From NCBI GenBank assembly GCA_002506605.1, contig DAXX01000025.1, forward strand, positions 1 through 20,648: a DNA stretch of 20,648 nucleotides. The letters run 5' to 3'. The notes under the pieces are model-generated. The model had not been told where the DNA came from and made no database searches. It worked only from the letters and a program-made list of their open reading frames with translations. Source of the stretch: Thaumarchaeota archaeon UBA160. GTDB taxonomy: Archaea; Thermoproteota; Nitrososphaeria; Conexivisphaerales; UBA164. Shown here one piece after another: positions 6,214 through 14,136 of the stretch. The number at the start of each line of letters is the position of its first letter. Position 1 is the first letter of the stretch. A program made the position numbers and the translations under genes.

Positions 6214-7890
6214 ATGGCGTCATATATAAGTGGAGCTCAGGCTTTAGTAAGGGCATTAGAAAAGGAAAAGGTAGAGGTAATATTCGGTATACCCGGAGGG
6301 GCAACGCTTACCTTTTATGACGCTTTGAAAGATTCCAGCATAAGGCATGTGCTTGCTAGGCATGAACAGTCTGCGGCCCATATGGCCGACGGTTACGCAA
6401 GGGCATCGGGGAAAGTAGGAGTCTGTACAGCAACTTCAGGCCCTGGCGCCACAAACCTTTTAACCGGAATAGCTACAGCTTATCTTGACTCTTCCCCAGT
6501 AGTTGCCATAACTGGACAGGTTGCAAAAGATTATATAGGTAAAGATGCGTTTCAAGAAATAGATACAGTAGGCATATATACGCCTGTTGTTAAGTATGCG
6601 TTTCAGCCTTTAAGCGCTGCAGAGATACCTTTTGACGTTAAAGCTGCATTTTATATAGCCAGCACTGGCAGGCAAGGGCCTGTCCTCATTGATGTTCCAA
6701 AAGATGTTCAAATCGAAAAAGCAGAAATAGATTTTCCTGAAAAAGTTGAAATAAAAGGTTATAGGCCTTATATAAGCCCTCATCCGGAAGCAGTTAGAGA
6801 AGCTGCAAAGCTGATAATTCAAGCTCAGAAGCCAATAATACTTGTAGGAGGAGGAGCTGTAAAGTCAGGGGTTGGGCCAAAGGTAGTAGAGCTTGCAGAG
6901 ATGCTGATGATCCCTGTAGCAAGCACTTTAATGGGTAAAGGGGCAATACCTGAGAATCATTTTCTTGCGGTTGGCCCTATAGGTATGCACGGCACTTATC
7001 ATGCGAACACTCTTATAATGGAAAGCGACCTTGTAATAGGAATAGGTGTAAGATTTTCTGATCGTACTACAATGGATATTAAAGAGTTTTCTAAAGACAA
7101 AATAATCTTGCACTTTGACATAGATCCGACTGAAGCCAGAAAAAATATATTAAATGAATTGCCTGTAATTGGGGATCTAAATGAATCGGTTAGCATGCTG
7201 GTATCTGAAATCAGAAAGATGATGCCGTATACTAAAGATTCACCATGGTACAAAAGGGTGAAGGAATTGAAAGAGTATTACGAAGATAAAATTTTTGGGG
7301 AAAATGTGATGAGCCCGCTCGTCATTAAAAAGATCAGGGAAGTTCTTCATCCAGACGATATAGTTACTACTGAAGTTGGCCAAGCGCAGGCATGGGCAGA
7401 GCTTTTCTACAAGGCTTTAGCGCCAAGAACGTTCATTACAAGCGGAGGGCTGGGAACCATGGGTTTTGGTTTTCCTGCGGCTATAGGTGCAAAGGTTGCA
7501 AAATTTGACAAAACTGTTGTTGATATAGCTGGAGATGGAAGTTTTCTGATGACCTCAAACAGCTTAGCTACAAGCGTAAGTGAAGGTATACCTGTTGTTG
7601 TTGTGATATTAAACAACTCAGTGCTTGGCATGATAGCCCAGTGGCAGCGCATAGTTTACAACAACAGATACATAGCTTCTTCACTGGGTGAAACGCCAAA
7701 CTTTCCAGCTCTCGCAAAGGCTTACGGAGCTGAAGGAGTAAGGGTTAACGGACTGGAAGATTTTGAAAAGTATTTAAAAGAAGCCATAAAGAGCGAAGTA
7801 ACTTATGTGATCGATGTTCCGATATCTCCAGAAGAAAATGTCTTCCCCTTTGTTCCCGCAGGTAAAAGCCTTAAAGAGATGATAGTTTAA
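6214..7890 (+). CDS. ilvB: Acetolactate synthase, catalytic (large) subunit
   Basis: A 558-aa thiamine diphosphate enzyme that condenses two pyruvates to acetolactate (valine/leucine route), or pyruvate and 2-oxobutyrate to acetohydroxybutyrate (isoleucine route). The N-terminal domain has FGIPGGATLTFYDAL and HEQSAAHMADGYARASG, with catalytic Glu at residue 51, followed by TATSGPGATNLLTGIATAY. DAFQEIDTVGIYTPVVKY is typical of acetohydroxyacid synthases rather than other family members. The C-terminal ThDP motif begins at GDGSF (residues 440-444) and ends at Asn467-Asn468. The length is normal and all key residues are present. It starts at ATG 6214, supported by the TATA spacing. It is the first gene of the operon and 1 nt separates it from the regulatory subunit gene. 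Confidence 0.95.
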   Translation: MASYISGAQALVRALEKEKVEVIFGIPGGATLTFYDALKDSSIRHVLARHEQSAAHMADGYARASGKVGVCTATSGPGATNLLTGIATAYLDSSPVVAITGQVAKDYIGKDAFQEIDTVGIYTPVVKYAFQPLSAAEIPFDVKAAFYIASTGRQGPVLIDVPKDVQIEKAEIDFPEKVEIKGYRPYISPHPEAVREAAKLIIQAQKPIILVGGGAVKSGVGPKVVELAEMLMIPVASTLMGKGAIPENHFLAVGPIGMHGTYHANTLIMESDLVIGIGVRFSDRTTMDIKEFSKDKIILHFDIDPTEARKNILNELPVIGDLNESVSMLVSEIRKMMPYTKDSPWYKRVKELKEYYEDKIFGENVMSPLVIKKIREVLHPDDIVTTEVGQAQAWAELFYKALAPRTFITSGGLGTMGFGFPAAIGAKVAKFDKTVVDIAGDGSFLMTSNSLATSVSEGIPVVVVILNNSVLGMIAQWQRIVYNNRYIASSLGETPNFPALAKAYGAEGVRVNGLEDFEKYLKEAIKSEVTYVIDVPISPEENVFPFVPAGKSLKEMIV

Positions 7891-7891
7891 G

Positions 7892-8386
7892 ATGAAAAAA
7901 GAAAGGGTTTTCTTTATAACTGTAGCTGATAAGCCAGGGGTTCTCTTTAAAATAACAAACATATTCAGAAGGAGAAATTTTAATATTGAAAGCGTAACGG
8001 TTGGCAAAACCTTGGTTAAGGGTGAATCGCAGATAGTTATAGTTATTAACGCAGATGATGAAGAAGCTGACAGTTTTGCAAGAATGGTAAAAAAACTTAT
8101 AGATGTTTATGAAGTCATAGAAGCGCCAAAGGAATCCTGCTATGCTCAGGAACTTTTGCTGGCAAAGTTAGATGGAGAACATGAAGAGTTAGAGAAATTG
8201 GCAAAAAAATACGGAGCAGAAGTTGTTGAGAACGGAAGTTTGATAATTAAGTATGCTGGAGAACCTTCGAATGTCGAAATGCTGGCAGAAGAGCTTACTA
8301 GGTTTAAGATAATACATATATCAAGGACTGGAATAACCGCAGTGGTGAAAGAGGATGGTAAAGATATATTACGATTCGGACGCTAA
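7892..8386 (+). CDS. ilvH: Acetolactate synthase, regulatory (small) subunit
   Basis: A 164-aa ACT-domain protein. The ACT fold occupies about residues 5-78: FFITVADKPGVLFKITNIF, then RNFNIESVTVG. A second ACT-like half follows, with AELLxxxL-like LLLAKLDGEHEELEKLAKK and SLIIKYAGEPSNVEML, as in full-length IlvH/IlvN proteins. It binds the large subunit, raises its activity and normally confers feedback inhibition by valine. It begins 1 nt after ilvB and its 3' end overlaps ilvC by 32 nt, so the three products are probably made in step. Whether the valine-sensing residues are intact cannot be judged without alignment. Confidence 0.93.
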   Translation: MKKERVFFITVADKPGVLFKITNIFRRRNFNIESVTVGKTLVKGESQIVIVINADDEEADSFARMVKKLIDVYEVIEAPKESCYAQELLLAKLDGEHEELEKLAKKYGAEVVENGSLIIKYAGEPSNVEMLAEELTRFKIIHISRTGITAVVKEDGKDILRFGR

Positions 8387-9344
8387 ATTAGAAATCCTCA
8401 AGAACAAAACGGTTTCGATAATCGGCTACGGTAGCCAGGGGAGGGCGCACGCTTTAAACTTGAGAGATTCAGGAATAAATGTAGAGGTTGGGGTTAGAGA
8501 AAACGGCAAATCTTGGGATGCCGCGAAAGCTGACGGTTTTAAACCAAAAAGCATTGAAGAAGCCGCGAAAGCTGGGGATTTAATAGCTCTGCTTATTCCG
8601 GATACAGAGCATGGAGTCGTTTATGATAAATATATAAAGAATGCCTTAAAAGAAGGCAAGGGGCTTTTGTTCGCACATGGTTATAGCATAAGGTTTGGCC
8701 TTATCAAACCCCCAAGCTATGTTGACGTTATAATGGTAGCCCCTAAGTCGCCTGGTCCTAAGTTGAGAGAAGCATATCTTCAAAACTTTGGCGTTCCCTC
8801 ACTGGTTGCTGTTCATCAAGATTATACTGGAAAGGCAAAGGATATAGCCTTAGCTTATGCAAAGGGCATCGGATCTACAAGGGTTGGCGTTTTAGAGACG
8901 ACGTTTTCAGATGAAACAGAGGAAGATCTTTTTGGCGAACAGGCTGTCCTGGTAGGCGGTTTGATGTACCTCATAAAGAATGGATTTGATGTTCTAGTAG
9001 AAAGCGGTTACCCTGCAGAGCTTGCTTATTTTGAGGTTTTGCATGAAATGAAGCTTATTGTGGATCTGGTTTATTCTTCTGGATTGACTGGCATGCTCAA
9101 AGCGGTGAGCGATACTGCAAAGTATGGAGGAATAACTCGGGGAAATTTGATAATAGATGAAAGTGTAAAGGAAAAGATGAAAAAGCTTTTGGAAGATATT
9201 AAGAACGGAAGCTTTGCAAAGGAGTGGACTGGCAACCCTGAAGAGAGCAAAAAGAAGCTAGCTAAAATGATGGAAGATATAGAAAACTTAGAAATAGAGC
9301 AGGTTGGCAAAAAAATAAGAAAGCTAGCAGGGCTTGAAAAATGA
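8355..9344 (+). CDS. ilvC: Ketol-acid reductoisomerase, class I
   Basis: A 329-aa enzyme that isomerises and reduces acetolactate or acetohydroxybutyrate, the second shared step of Val/Ile/Leu synthesis. The Rossmann motif is IIGYGSQGRAHALNLRDSG (residues 22-40). The cofactor-specificity loop reads VRENGKSW (47-54); Arg48 and Ser53 sit where NADPH-preferring enzymes often contact the 2'-phosphate, so NADPH use is inferred. His108 lies in FAHGYSIRFG. Probable Mg2+ ligands are Asp191 and Glu195 (EEDLFGEQAVLVGG), and Glu227 and Glu231 (YFEVLHEMK). The length fits the short class I form. ATG 8355 lies inside the end of ilvH, with GGTGA about 7 nt upstream. The stop codon overlaps the start of the next gene (ATGA). 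Confidence 0.95.
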   Translation: MVKIYYDSDAKLEILKNKTVSIIGYGSQGRAHALNLRDSGINVEVGVRENGKSWDAAKADGFKPKSIEEAAKAGDLIALLIPDTEHGVVYDKYIKNALKEGKGLLFAHGYSIRFGLIKPPSYVDVIMVAPKSPGPKLREAYLQNFGVPSLVAVHQDYTGKAKDIALAYAKGIGSTRVGVLETTFSDETEEDLFGEQAVLVGGLMYLIKNGFDVLVESGYPAELAYFEVLHEMKLIVDLVYSSGLTGMLKAVSDTAKYGGITRGNLIIDESVKEKMKKLLEDIKNGSFAKEWTGNPEESKKKLAKMMEDIENLEIEQVGKKIRKLAGLEK

Positions 9345-10834
9345 CAAGAAAGGTATACGTGTTCGATACAACTCTTAGGGATGGCGAACAAACGCCTGGC
9401 GTTAGCCTAAGCATTGATGACAAATTTGAAATTGCAAAGGCTCTAGATGCTTTAGGCGTTGATATAATAGAAGCGGGATTTCCTGCAGCAAGCGAGGGCG
9501 AATTTACTGCAGTAAAGAAGATAGCTAACGCTGGTCTTAAAGCTAAGGTTGCAGCCCTAGCAAGACTGAACAAAAAAGATATAGATACAACCCTTTCTAC
9601 AGGAATAAAACATATACATGTGTTTATTGCAACTTCAGACATTCATCTTCAATACAAGCTTAAAAAAACAAGGGACGAAGTTCTTCAGATAATAAAAGAA
9701 AATATACAATATTTAAAGGACAAGGGTGTAGAAATAGAATATTCGGCTGAAGATGCAACTAGGACGGAAAAGGATTTTCTTCTGAAGGCATTCAGAGTAG
9801 CTGCTGAAAGTGGCGCCTCAACGCTTGATATAGCTGACACAGTTGGCATAGCATCACCAAGTTTAATGAAAGAACTTGTCACCATGGTAAAAAAAGAAAT
9901 ACCGGATGTAATGGTTAGCGTCCATGTTCACAACGATTTAGGGCTTGCAACTGCAAACACATTGGCAGCGATAGAAGCTGGAGCTGAGCAGTTTCATGGA
10001 ACGGTTAATGGAATTGGTGAGAGGGCAGGAAATGCTAGCATAGAAGAAGTTGTTGTTGGTCTTAAAGTTCTTTATGGCATAGAAACTGGCATAAACTTTC
10101 AGAAAATATATGAAACATCAAAGCTAGTTGAAAAACTGACTGGAGTCAGGATAGCAAAAAACAAGCCCATAGTAGGTGAAAACGCCTTTGGTCATGAAAG
10201 CGGCATTCACACGCACGGCATACTTAACAACCCAAGAACATACGAGCCGATAAGTCCTGAGATGGTAGGAAGAAAAAGATGGTTTATGGCTGGAAAGTTA
10301 TCAGGGAGCCATGGTATAGCGGCGCAATTAAACGAAATGGGAATAATAGTAAACGATGAACAGCTTACGGAAATAGTAAAAAGAGTCAAGTCTCTTGGCG
10401 ACGCAGGGAAGCAAGTTACAGACGCTGACCTTTATGCAATAGCGATGTCAGTAACTGGAAGCTCTCCCCAAAAATATCTGAGCCTTAAAGGAATAGTTTC
10501 AGTAACAGGTATGAACATTTCACCCACAACATCTATCAGGATGAGCTTTAAAGAAAAAGATCTTGAATCTTCAAGCACTGGAATAGGACCAGTTGATGCT
10601 TCATTAAAAGCCATTCAAAAAGCTCTAGAAGGGGTGCTTAAAGTAAATTTAATCGAATATAGCATAGACGCTATTACAGGAGGTTCTGATTCGCTGGCAC
10701 AGGTGAGCGTAAAAGTTGAAGATGAAGAAGGGCACATAGCTTCTTCTACTGCAACAGGCCCAGACATAGTTATGACGAGCGTAGAAGCTATGATCGATGG
10801 CATTAATAAGCTGCTTCTCAAAAGGGTAAAGTGA
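9341..10834 (+). CDS. leuA: 2-isopropylmalate synthase / (R)-citramalate synthase family
   Basis: A 497-aa acyl-CoA:2-oxoacid condensing enzyme. The TIM barrel opens with FDTTLRDGEQTPG (Arg13 and Asp14 catalytic and metal-binding), contains EYSAEDATRT, and has the metal-binding histidines in HVHNDLG (His195, His197). It continues with HGTVNGIGERAGNASIEEV and ENAFGHESGIHTHG. Residues from about 370 form the LeuA allosteric dimer domain, normally the feedback site. Isopropylmalate synthase (leucine) is favoured by the adjacent leuB. Citramalate synthase, the pyruvate route to isoleucine common in archaea, shares this architecture and the same downstream dehydrogenase, so the substrate is not certain. 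No ilvA, leuC or leuD is present in the window. The ATG overlaps the ilvC stop. Confidence 0.85.
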   Translation: MTRKVYVFDTTLRDGEQTPGVSLSIDDKFEIAKALDALGVDIIEAGFPAASEGEFTAVKKIANAGLKAKVAALARLNKKDIDTTLSTGIKHIHVFIATSDIHLQYKLKKTRDEVLQIIKENIQYLKDKGVEIEYSAEDATRTEKDFLLKAFRVAAESGASTLDIADTVGIASPSLMKELVTMVKKEIPDVMVSVHVHNDLGLATANTLAAIEAGAEQFHGTVNGIGERAGNASIEEVVVGLKVLYGIETGINFQKIYETSKLVEKLTGVRIAKNKPIVGENAFGHESGIHTHGILNNPRTYEPISPEMVGRKRWFMAGKLSGSHGIAAQLNEMGIIVNDEQLTEIVKRVKSLGDAGKQVTDADLYAIAMSVTGSSPQKYLSLKGIVSVTGMNISPTTSIRMSFKEKDLESSSTGIGPVDASLKAIQKALEGVLKVNLIEYSIDAITGGSDSLAQVSVKVEDEEGHIASSTATGPDIVMTSVEAMIDGINKLLLKRVK

Positions 10835-10837
10835 TAT

Positions 10838-11857
10838 ATGAAATACAGGATAGCTTGGATGAAAGGAGACGGCATAGGGCCGGAAATTTCTGATGCCGCA
10901 ATAAAAATAATAACGCTTTTGGGTGACATCTATGGCATAGAATGGGACATAAGATTTTATGAAATGGGAGACGAAGCAAAGAAAAGGTTTGGAACGGCTT
11001 TGCCAAAAGAGACATTGGATGGTATCAGATCTTCAGATTTGGCAATAAAAGGTCCTGTTGGCGAAACAGCGTTTGAAAGCATAGTGTACCTGCGTCAAAC
11101 TTTAGATCTTTACGCAAACTTGAGGCCTGCAAAAAGTTACAAGAATTTACCTTCATTAAAACCTATAGATGTGCTTATTGTCAGAGAGAACACAGAAGAT
11201 CTTTACAAGGGCATTGAATTTAAGATAAATGATATAGCTGTAGCGTTAAAATTGATAACAGAAAAAGGAACAAGAAGGATAGCGAAAGTGGCAGCCAAAT
11301 ACGCATTGAACAGGAAGAAAAAGGTAACAATAGTGCACAAAGCCAACGTAATGCGAATTACTGACGGACTTTTTAGAGACATATCGAAGCAGGAATTAAA
11401 AATGTTTGACATAGAAGTCGATGAAAAATATGTTGATGCTATGAGCATGGCCCTTATAAGAAACCCGCAGGACTTTGATGTTCTATTGACACCGAACGTT
11501 TACGGAGACATACTTAGTGACGAAGCAGCTCAGATAGCAGGTGGATTAGGTTTTGCGGCTTCAGCAAACATAGGCGATGAGTTTAATCTCTTTGAACCGG
11601 TTCATGGTTCAGCTCCTGATATTGCGGGAAAGGGTATAGCAAATCCTTATTCAATGTTCAACGTCCTTGTTATGGCGCTAGATCATTTATGGATAAGCAA
11701 AAATGATTCCAGTGCAATGCATGCAAAAGAAACATTGGAAAAAGCTATAGAATCCAGCATAGAAAAGGGATATCTTACTCCAGATGCTGGGGGTAAGCTT
11801 AAAACAGAGGAGGTTACAAAATATTTGGAACAAGAGCTGAAAGCTTATGTCAGATAG
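10838..11857 (+). CDS. leuB: 3-isopropylmalate dehydrogenase family enzyme
   Basis: A 339-aa NAD(P)-dependent beta-decarboxylating dehydrogenase. Signatures are the N-terminal WMKGDGIGPEI, LRQTLDLYANLRPAKSY for substrate arginines, VRENTEDLYKGIE, HKANVMRITDGLF, DVLLTPNVYGDILSDEAAQ with metal-binding aspartates, and LFEPVHGSAPDIAGKGIANP for the cofactor. The same fold covers isopropylmalate, methylmalate, homoisocitrate and isocitrate dehydrogenases. Operon position after the synthase gene favours 3-isopropylmalate, possibly also 3-methylmalate. It starts 3 nt after the preceding stop, with GTGAT just before the ATG. Its last 11 nt overlap the coiled-coil gene. Confidence 0.88.
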   Translation: MKYRIAWMKGDGIGPEISDAAIKIITLLGDIYGIEWDIRFYEMGDEAKKRFGTALPKETLDGIRSSDLAIKGPVGETAFESIVYLRQTLDLYANLRPAKSYKNLPSLKPIDVLIVRENTEDLYKGIEFKINDIAVALKLITEKGTRRIAKVAAKYALNRKKKVTIVHKANVMRITDGLFRDISKQELKMFDIEVDEKYVDAMSMALIRNPQDFDVLLTPNVYGDILSDEAAQIAGGLGFAASANIGDEFNLFEPVHGSAPDIAGKGIANPYSMFNVLVMALDHLWISKNDSSAMHAKETLEKAIESSIEKGYLTPDAGGKLKTEEVTKYLEQELKAYVR

Positions 11858-12470
11858 CATTGATTCGATGAAGAATAGGTTAAAAGAAATAAATCAAGAA
11901 CTTGACAAGCTCATACAGGAAGTTAACGATTTAAAGGTGCAAAGGGAGCAGGTGCTTTACGAGCTTTCAAAGCTTAAAGTGCCTAAATTTAGAGTAAATG
12001 AAGATGAAATAAAAAAGCTTGAAGAGCTTTTGAAAAGATTGGACGATGAGGTTCAAACAAGAGTTCTTAAGCCTGATGAAGAAAGGAGGATTTTTGAAAG
12101 GATAAAGGAAACTGAAAAAAGGCTCAGCATGTTAAGATCTGTAAAAAGCTCGTTAGACAAAAATAACGAATTAAGGAACAGGCTTGATGAAATAAAAAAG
12201 AGGCTGAGAGAGCTGCACGAAGTAATCGAGCCTCTTTTAAAAGAAAAGGAGAAACTTAAAAACGAAATACAGAAGCAGATAATAATAGAAAAGCTCAGAA
12301 AGTATAAGGCCTTGGAAAGAGAAAAGCAGAAAGAAAAGGGATATAATATAAACTTAAAGTTTGAAAAAATAAACAAAAGTGAAGTGAAAGAATCGATTAA
12401 AAGAAAGCTAGAGAAAGGGGAGCCGGTATCGCTAGAAGAGCTAAAGGTGCTATACGATGAAAAGCAATGA
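11847..12470 (+). CDS. Coiled-coil protein of unknown function
   Basis: A 207-aa, highly charged protein (very rich in Lys, Glu, Leu) that I cannot assign to a characterised family. Nearly the whole length from residue 5 to about 165 shows heptad-like spacing of hydrophobic residues, for example MKNRLKEINQELDKLIQEVN and LRNRLDEIKKRLRELHEVIE, with an interruption around KVPKFRVNEDEIK. This predicts one or two long coiled coils. No transmembrane segment, cysteine or catalytic motif is seen. The tail, SIKRKLEKGEPVSLEELKVL, looks like a short helical module. It overlaps leuB by 11 nt and the HAD gene by 14 nt, so it is co-expressed with branched-chain synthesis. Similar coiled-coil proteins occur in archaea, but the functional link is unknown. 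Confidence 0.7.
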   Translation: MSDSIDSMKNRLKEINQELDKLIQEVNDLKVQREQVLYELSKLKVPKFRVNEDEIKKLEELLKRLDDEVQTRVLKPDEERRIFERIKETEKRLSMLRSVKSSLDKNNELRNRLDEIKKRLRELHEVIEPLLKEKEKLKNEIQKQIIIEKLRKYKALEREKQKEKGYNINLKFEKINKSEVKESIKRKLEKGEPVSLEELKVLYDEKQ

Positions 12471-13050
12471 TGTCTTATCTTTTGATCTTTGCGGAACGCT
12501 TGACGATTGCAACGTTTACAACATAATGTGGTATAATGTAATTCCAGAGATGTATGCTGAGACTTACGGGATAAGTCTAGAAGAAGCAAAACAGGTTATA
12601 ATGAAATCTTATAAACAACTTGGTCCTTCTGAAATCGGATGGTATCTGCCGAGCTATTGGATAGATAAATTTGGATTGAATTATGAAGATTTTCTTAGAA
12701 GAAGCAAAGAAATTAAGGTGCATGTTCCTCGTGAAATAGAGAAACTAAAAAGCAGATACCGGCTTATACTTTCAACGAACGTTTCAAAAGAAGTTTTGAA
12801 ATTTTCGCTTTTAGACAATATATTTGACAAAATTTATTCTTCTGTAGATCTGGGTTACCCAAAAAAGGATGAAGGGTTCTGGAATTCGGTTATAAACGAA
12901 GAAAATGTAAAGCCTTTTCATATTATTCACCTGGGCGATGATTTTGTTTATGACTATCTTATACCTTCTTCGTTAGGCATAAGGAGCATTCTCTCAGATA
13001 TAAGACGGTTAAGATTTAACTTATTCTATATGACTGGAATTAGACTTTAG
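12457..13050 (+). CDS. HAD-superfamily hydrolase-like protein with atypical motif I
   Basis: A 197-aa HAD-fold protein. Motif I is LSFDLCGTLDD (residues 7-17), with the nucleophile Asp10. An alpha-helical cap follows (about 20-85). LILSTNVS supplies the motif II Ser/Thr, LGYPKKDEGFW the motif III lysine, and HLGDDFVYD the motif IV acidic pair. The second motif I aspartate, which acts as acid/base in phosphatases, is Cys12 here. That position is also non-Asp in haloacid dehalogenases and phosphonatases, so this may not be an ordinary phosphatase. ATG 12457 has AGGTG seven nt upstream and overlaps the coiled-coil gene by 14 nt. It is the last gene of the branched-chain operon; its substrate is unknown. 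Confidence 0.8.
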   Translation: MKSNDVLSFDLCGTLDDCNVYNIMWYNVIPEMYAETYGISLEEAKQVIMKSYKQLGPSEIGWYLPSYWIDKFGLNYEDFLRRSKEIKVHVPREIEKLKSRYRLILSTNVSKEVLKFSLLDNIFDKIYSSVDLGYPKKDEGFWNSVINEENVKPFHIIHLGDDFVYDYLIPSSLGIRSILSDIRRLRFNLFYMTGIRL

Positions 13051-13057
13051 TCTAATT
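13038..13057. terminator. 8-bp hairpin at the end of the HAD gene
   Basis: AATTAGAC (13038-13045), loop TTTA, then GTCTAATT (13050-13057): a perfect inverted repeat spanning the stop codon and followed by TTAATAA. It could help end the preceding transcript. Since it lies only 20 bp upstream of the next TATA box, it could equally be a protein-binding dyad for the HMG-CoA synthase promoter. Confidence 0.45.
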
Positions 13058-13077
13058 TTAATAAGGTCACAGGCATA

Positions 13078-13087
13078 TTTATAAATA
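13078..13087 (+). promoter_or_regulatory. TATA box of the mevalonate operon
   Basis: TTTATAAATA is centred about 27 nt before the ATG at 13109. This selects that ATG over the upstream in-frame GTG at 13097 and predicts a leaderless mRNA. Confidence 0.65.
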
Positions 13088-13108
13088 CATAAATGGGTGT
13101 TGTATAGT

Positions 13109-14131
13109 ATGCGTCTGAATTCAGCTATACTAGGTTATGGTGCATACGTTCCTAAGTACAGGATAAGCACAGAAGAAATAGCAAGGATGTGGGCAGGAGA
13201 AGGGTCTGGACCAAACAGGATGAAAGCGGTTGCATCTTATGACGAAGATGCTCTTACAATGGCGTACGAAGCAGCCTCAATAGCAATGAAGATGGCAAAC
13301 TATCCAGAAATACAAGCAATTCTTGTTGGATCTGAATCAAAACCATATGCTGTAAAACCTATGGGTTCAATCCTAAGCGACATTTTCGGTTTTAACAAAA
13401 TACTTGGCGTTGATCTTGAATTTGCATGCAAAGGAGGTACGGAGGCGGTACAGATGATAAGCGGTATGATAACCTCCGGCGTGATAAAGTATGGTCTAGC
13501 CATAGGATCAGACACAGCTCAGGGAAGGCCTGCTGACGACCTTGAGTACACGGCTGCTAGCGGAGCTGGTGCAGTTGTTCTAGGACAGCCAAATGGTAAA
13601 GAGATAGCTAGGATCACACATTCTGTAACTTACGTTACAGACACTCCAGACTTCTGGAGGAGGCCAAAAGAACACTATCCTATGCACTTAGGTAGGTTCA
13701 CAGGTGAGCCAGCTTATTTTACACATATAATGTCAAGTGTTAAGCTTCTTTTTGAAGAGACAGGATTCAAGCCCTCTGACTTTAATTATGCCATATTCCA
13801 TCAGCCTAATCCAAGGTTTCCGGTCGAAGTTGGCAAGAGGCTTGGGTTTAAGGAAGAACAGCTAAAACCGGGGCTTCTTAATGATGAGCTTGGCAATTCA
13901 TACTCCGCTAACACTCTTGTAGCTTTGAGCGCTGTTTTAGATGTTTCAAAAATTGGAGACAGGATACTTTTAGCCAGCTTTGGAAGTGGAGCAGGAAGCG
14001 ATTCTTTTGTAATAGAAGTTACTTCAAAAGCAGATGATGATGACTATATACCTCTGCGGGAAAGGTTAAAGAACTATGTGGAAATAGATTATGCGACATA
14101 TTCAAAGTGGAGGAACAAAATAATTAGGTGA
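13109..14131 (+). CDS. Hydroxymethylglutaryl-CoA synthase (archaeal type)
   Basis: A 340-aa thiolase-superfamily enzyme that condenses acetoacetyl-CoA with acetyl-CoA to HMG-CoA, feeding the mevalonate pathway for archaeal isoprenoid lipids. The N-terminus, AILGYGAYVPKYRIS, is typical of archaeal HMG-CoA synthases. Catalytic residues visible are Glu76 (VGSESKPYAVKP), the nucleophile Cys107 (DLEFACKGGTEA) and His231 (AIFHQPNPRFP). GDTAQGRP-like GSDTAQGRPADDLEYTA and ASFGSGAGSDSF near the C-terminus also fit. ATG 13109 is chosen from the TATA spacing. It heads a three-gene unit with the thiolase and DUF35 genes, an arrangement conserved across archaea, where the three proteins form a complex that channels acetoacetyl-CoA. 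Confidence 0.93.
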   Translation: MRLNSAILGYGAYVPKYRISTEEIARMWAGEGSGPNRMKAVASYDEDALTMAYEAASIAMKMANYPEIQAILVGSESKPYAVKPMGSILSDIFGFNKILGVDLEFACKGGTEAVQMISGMITSGVIKYGLAIGSDTAQGRPADDLEYTAASGAGAVVLGQPNGKEIARITHSVTYVTDTPDFWRRPKEHYPMHLGRFTGEPAYFTHIMSSVKLLFEETGFKPSDFNYAIFHQPNPRFPVEVGKRLGFKEEQLKPGLLNDELGNSYSANTLVALSAVLDVSKIGDRILLASFGSGAGSDSFVIEVTSKADDDDYIPLRERLKNYVEIDYATYSKWRNKIIR

Positions 14132-14132
14132 T
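14126..14132 (+). promoter_or_regulatory. Shine-Dalgarno site of the thiolase gene
   Basis: AGGTGAT is a seven-base match to the complement of the archaeal 16S rRNA 3' end and lies 4 nt before ATG 14137. It overlaps the stop codon of the HMG-CoA synthase gene and rules against the in-frame GTG at 14128 as the start, since that GTG is itself part of the site. Confidence 0.7.
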
Positions 14133-14136
14133 AAAT

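Noticed and set aside
12053..12589. 178-codon open frame on the - strand
   Set aside because: It is the antisense of the Lys/Glu-rich coiled-coil gene, giving a Ser/Phe/Leu-rich low-complexity product; the + strand has overlapping, SD-preceded genes.
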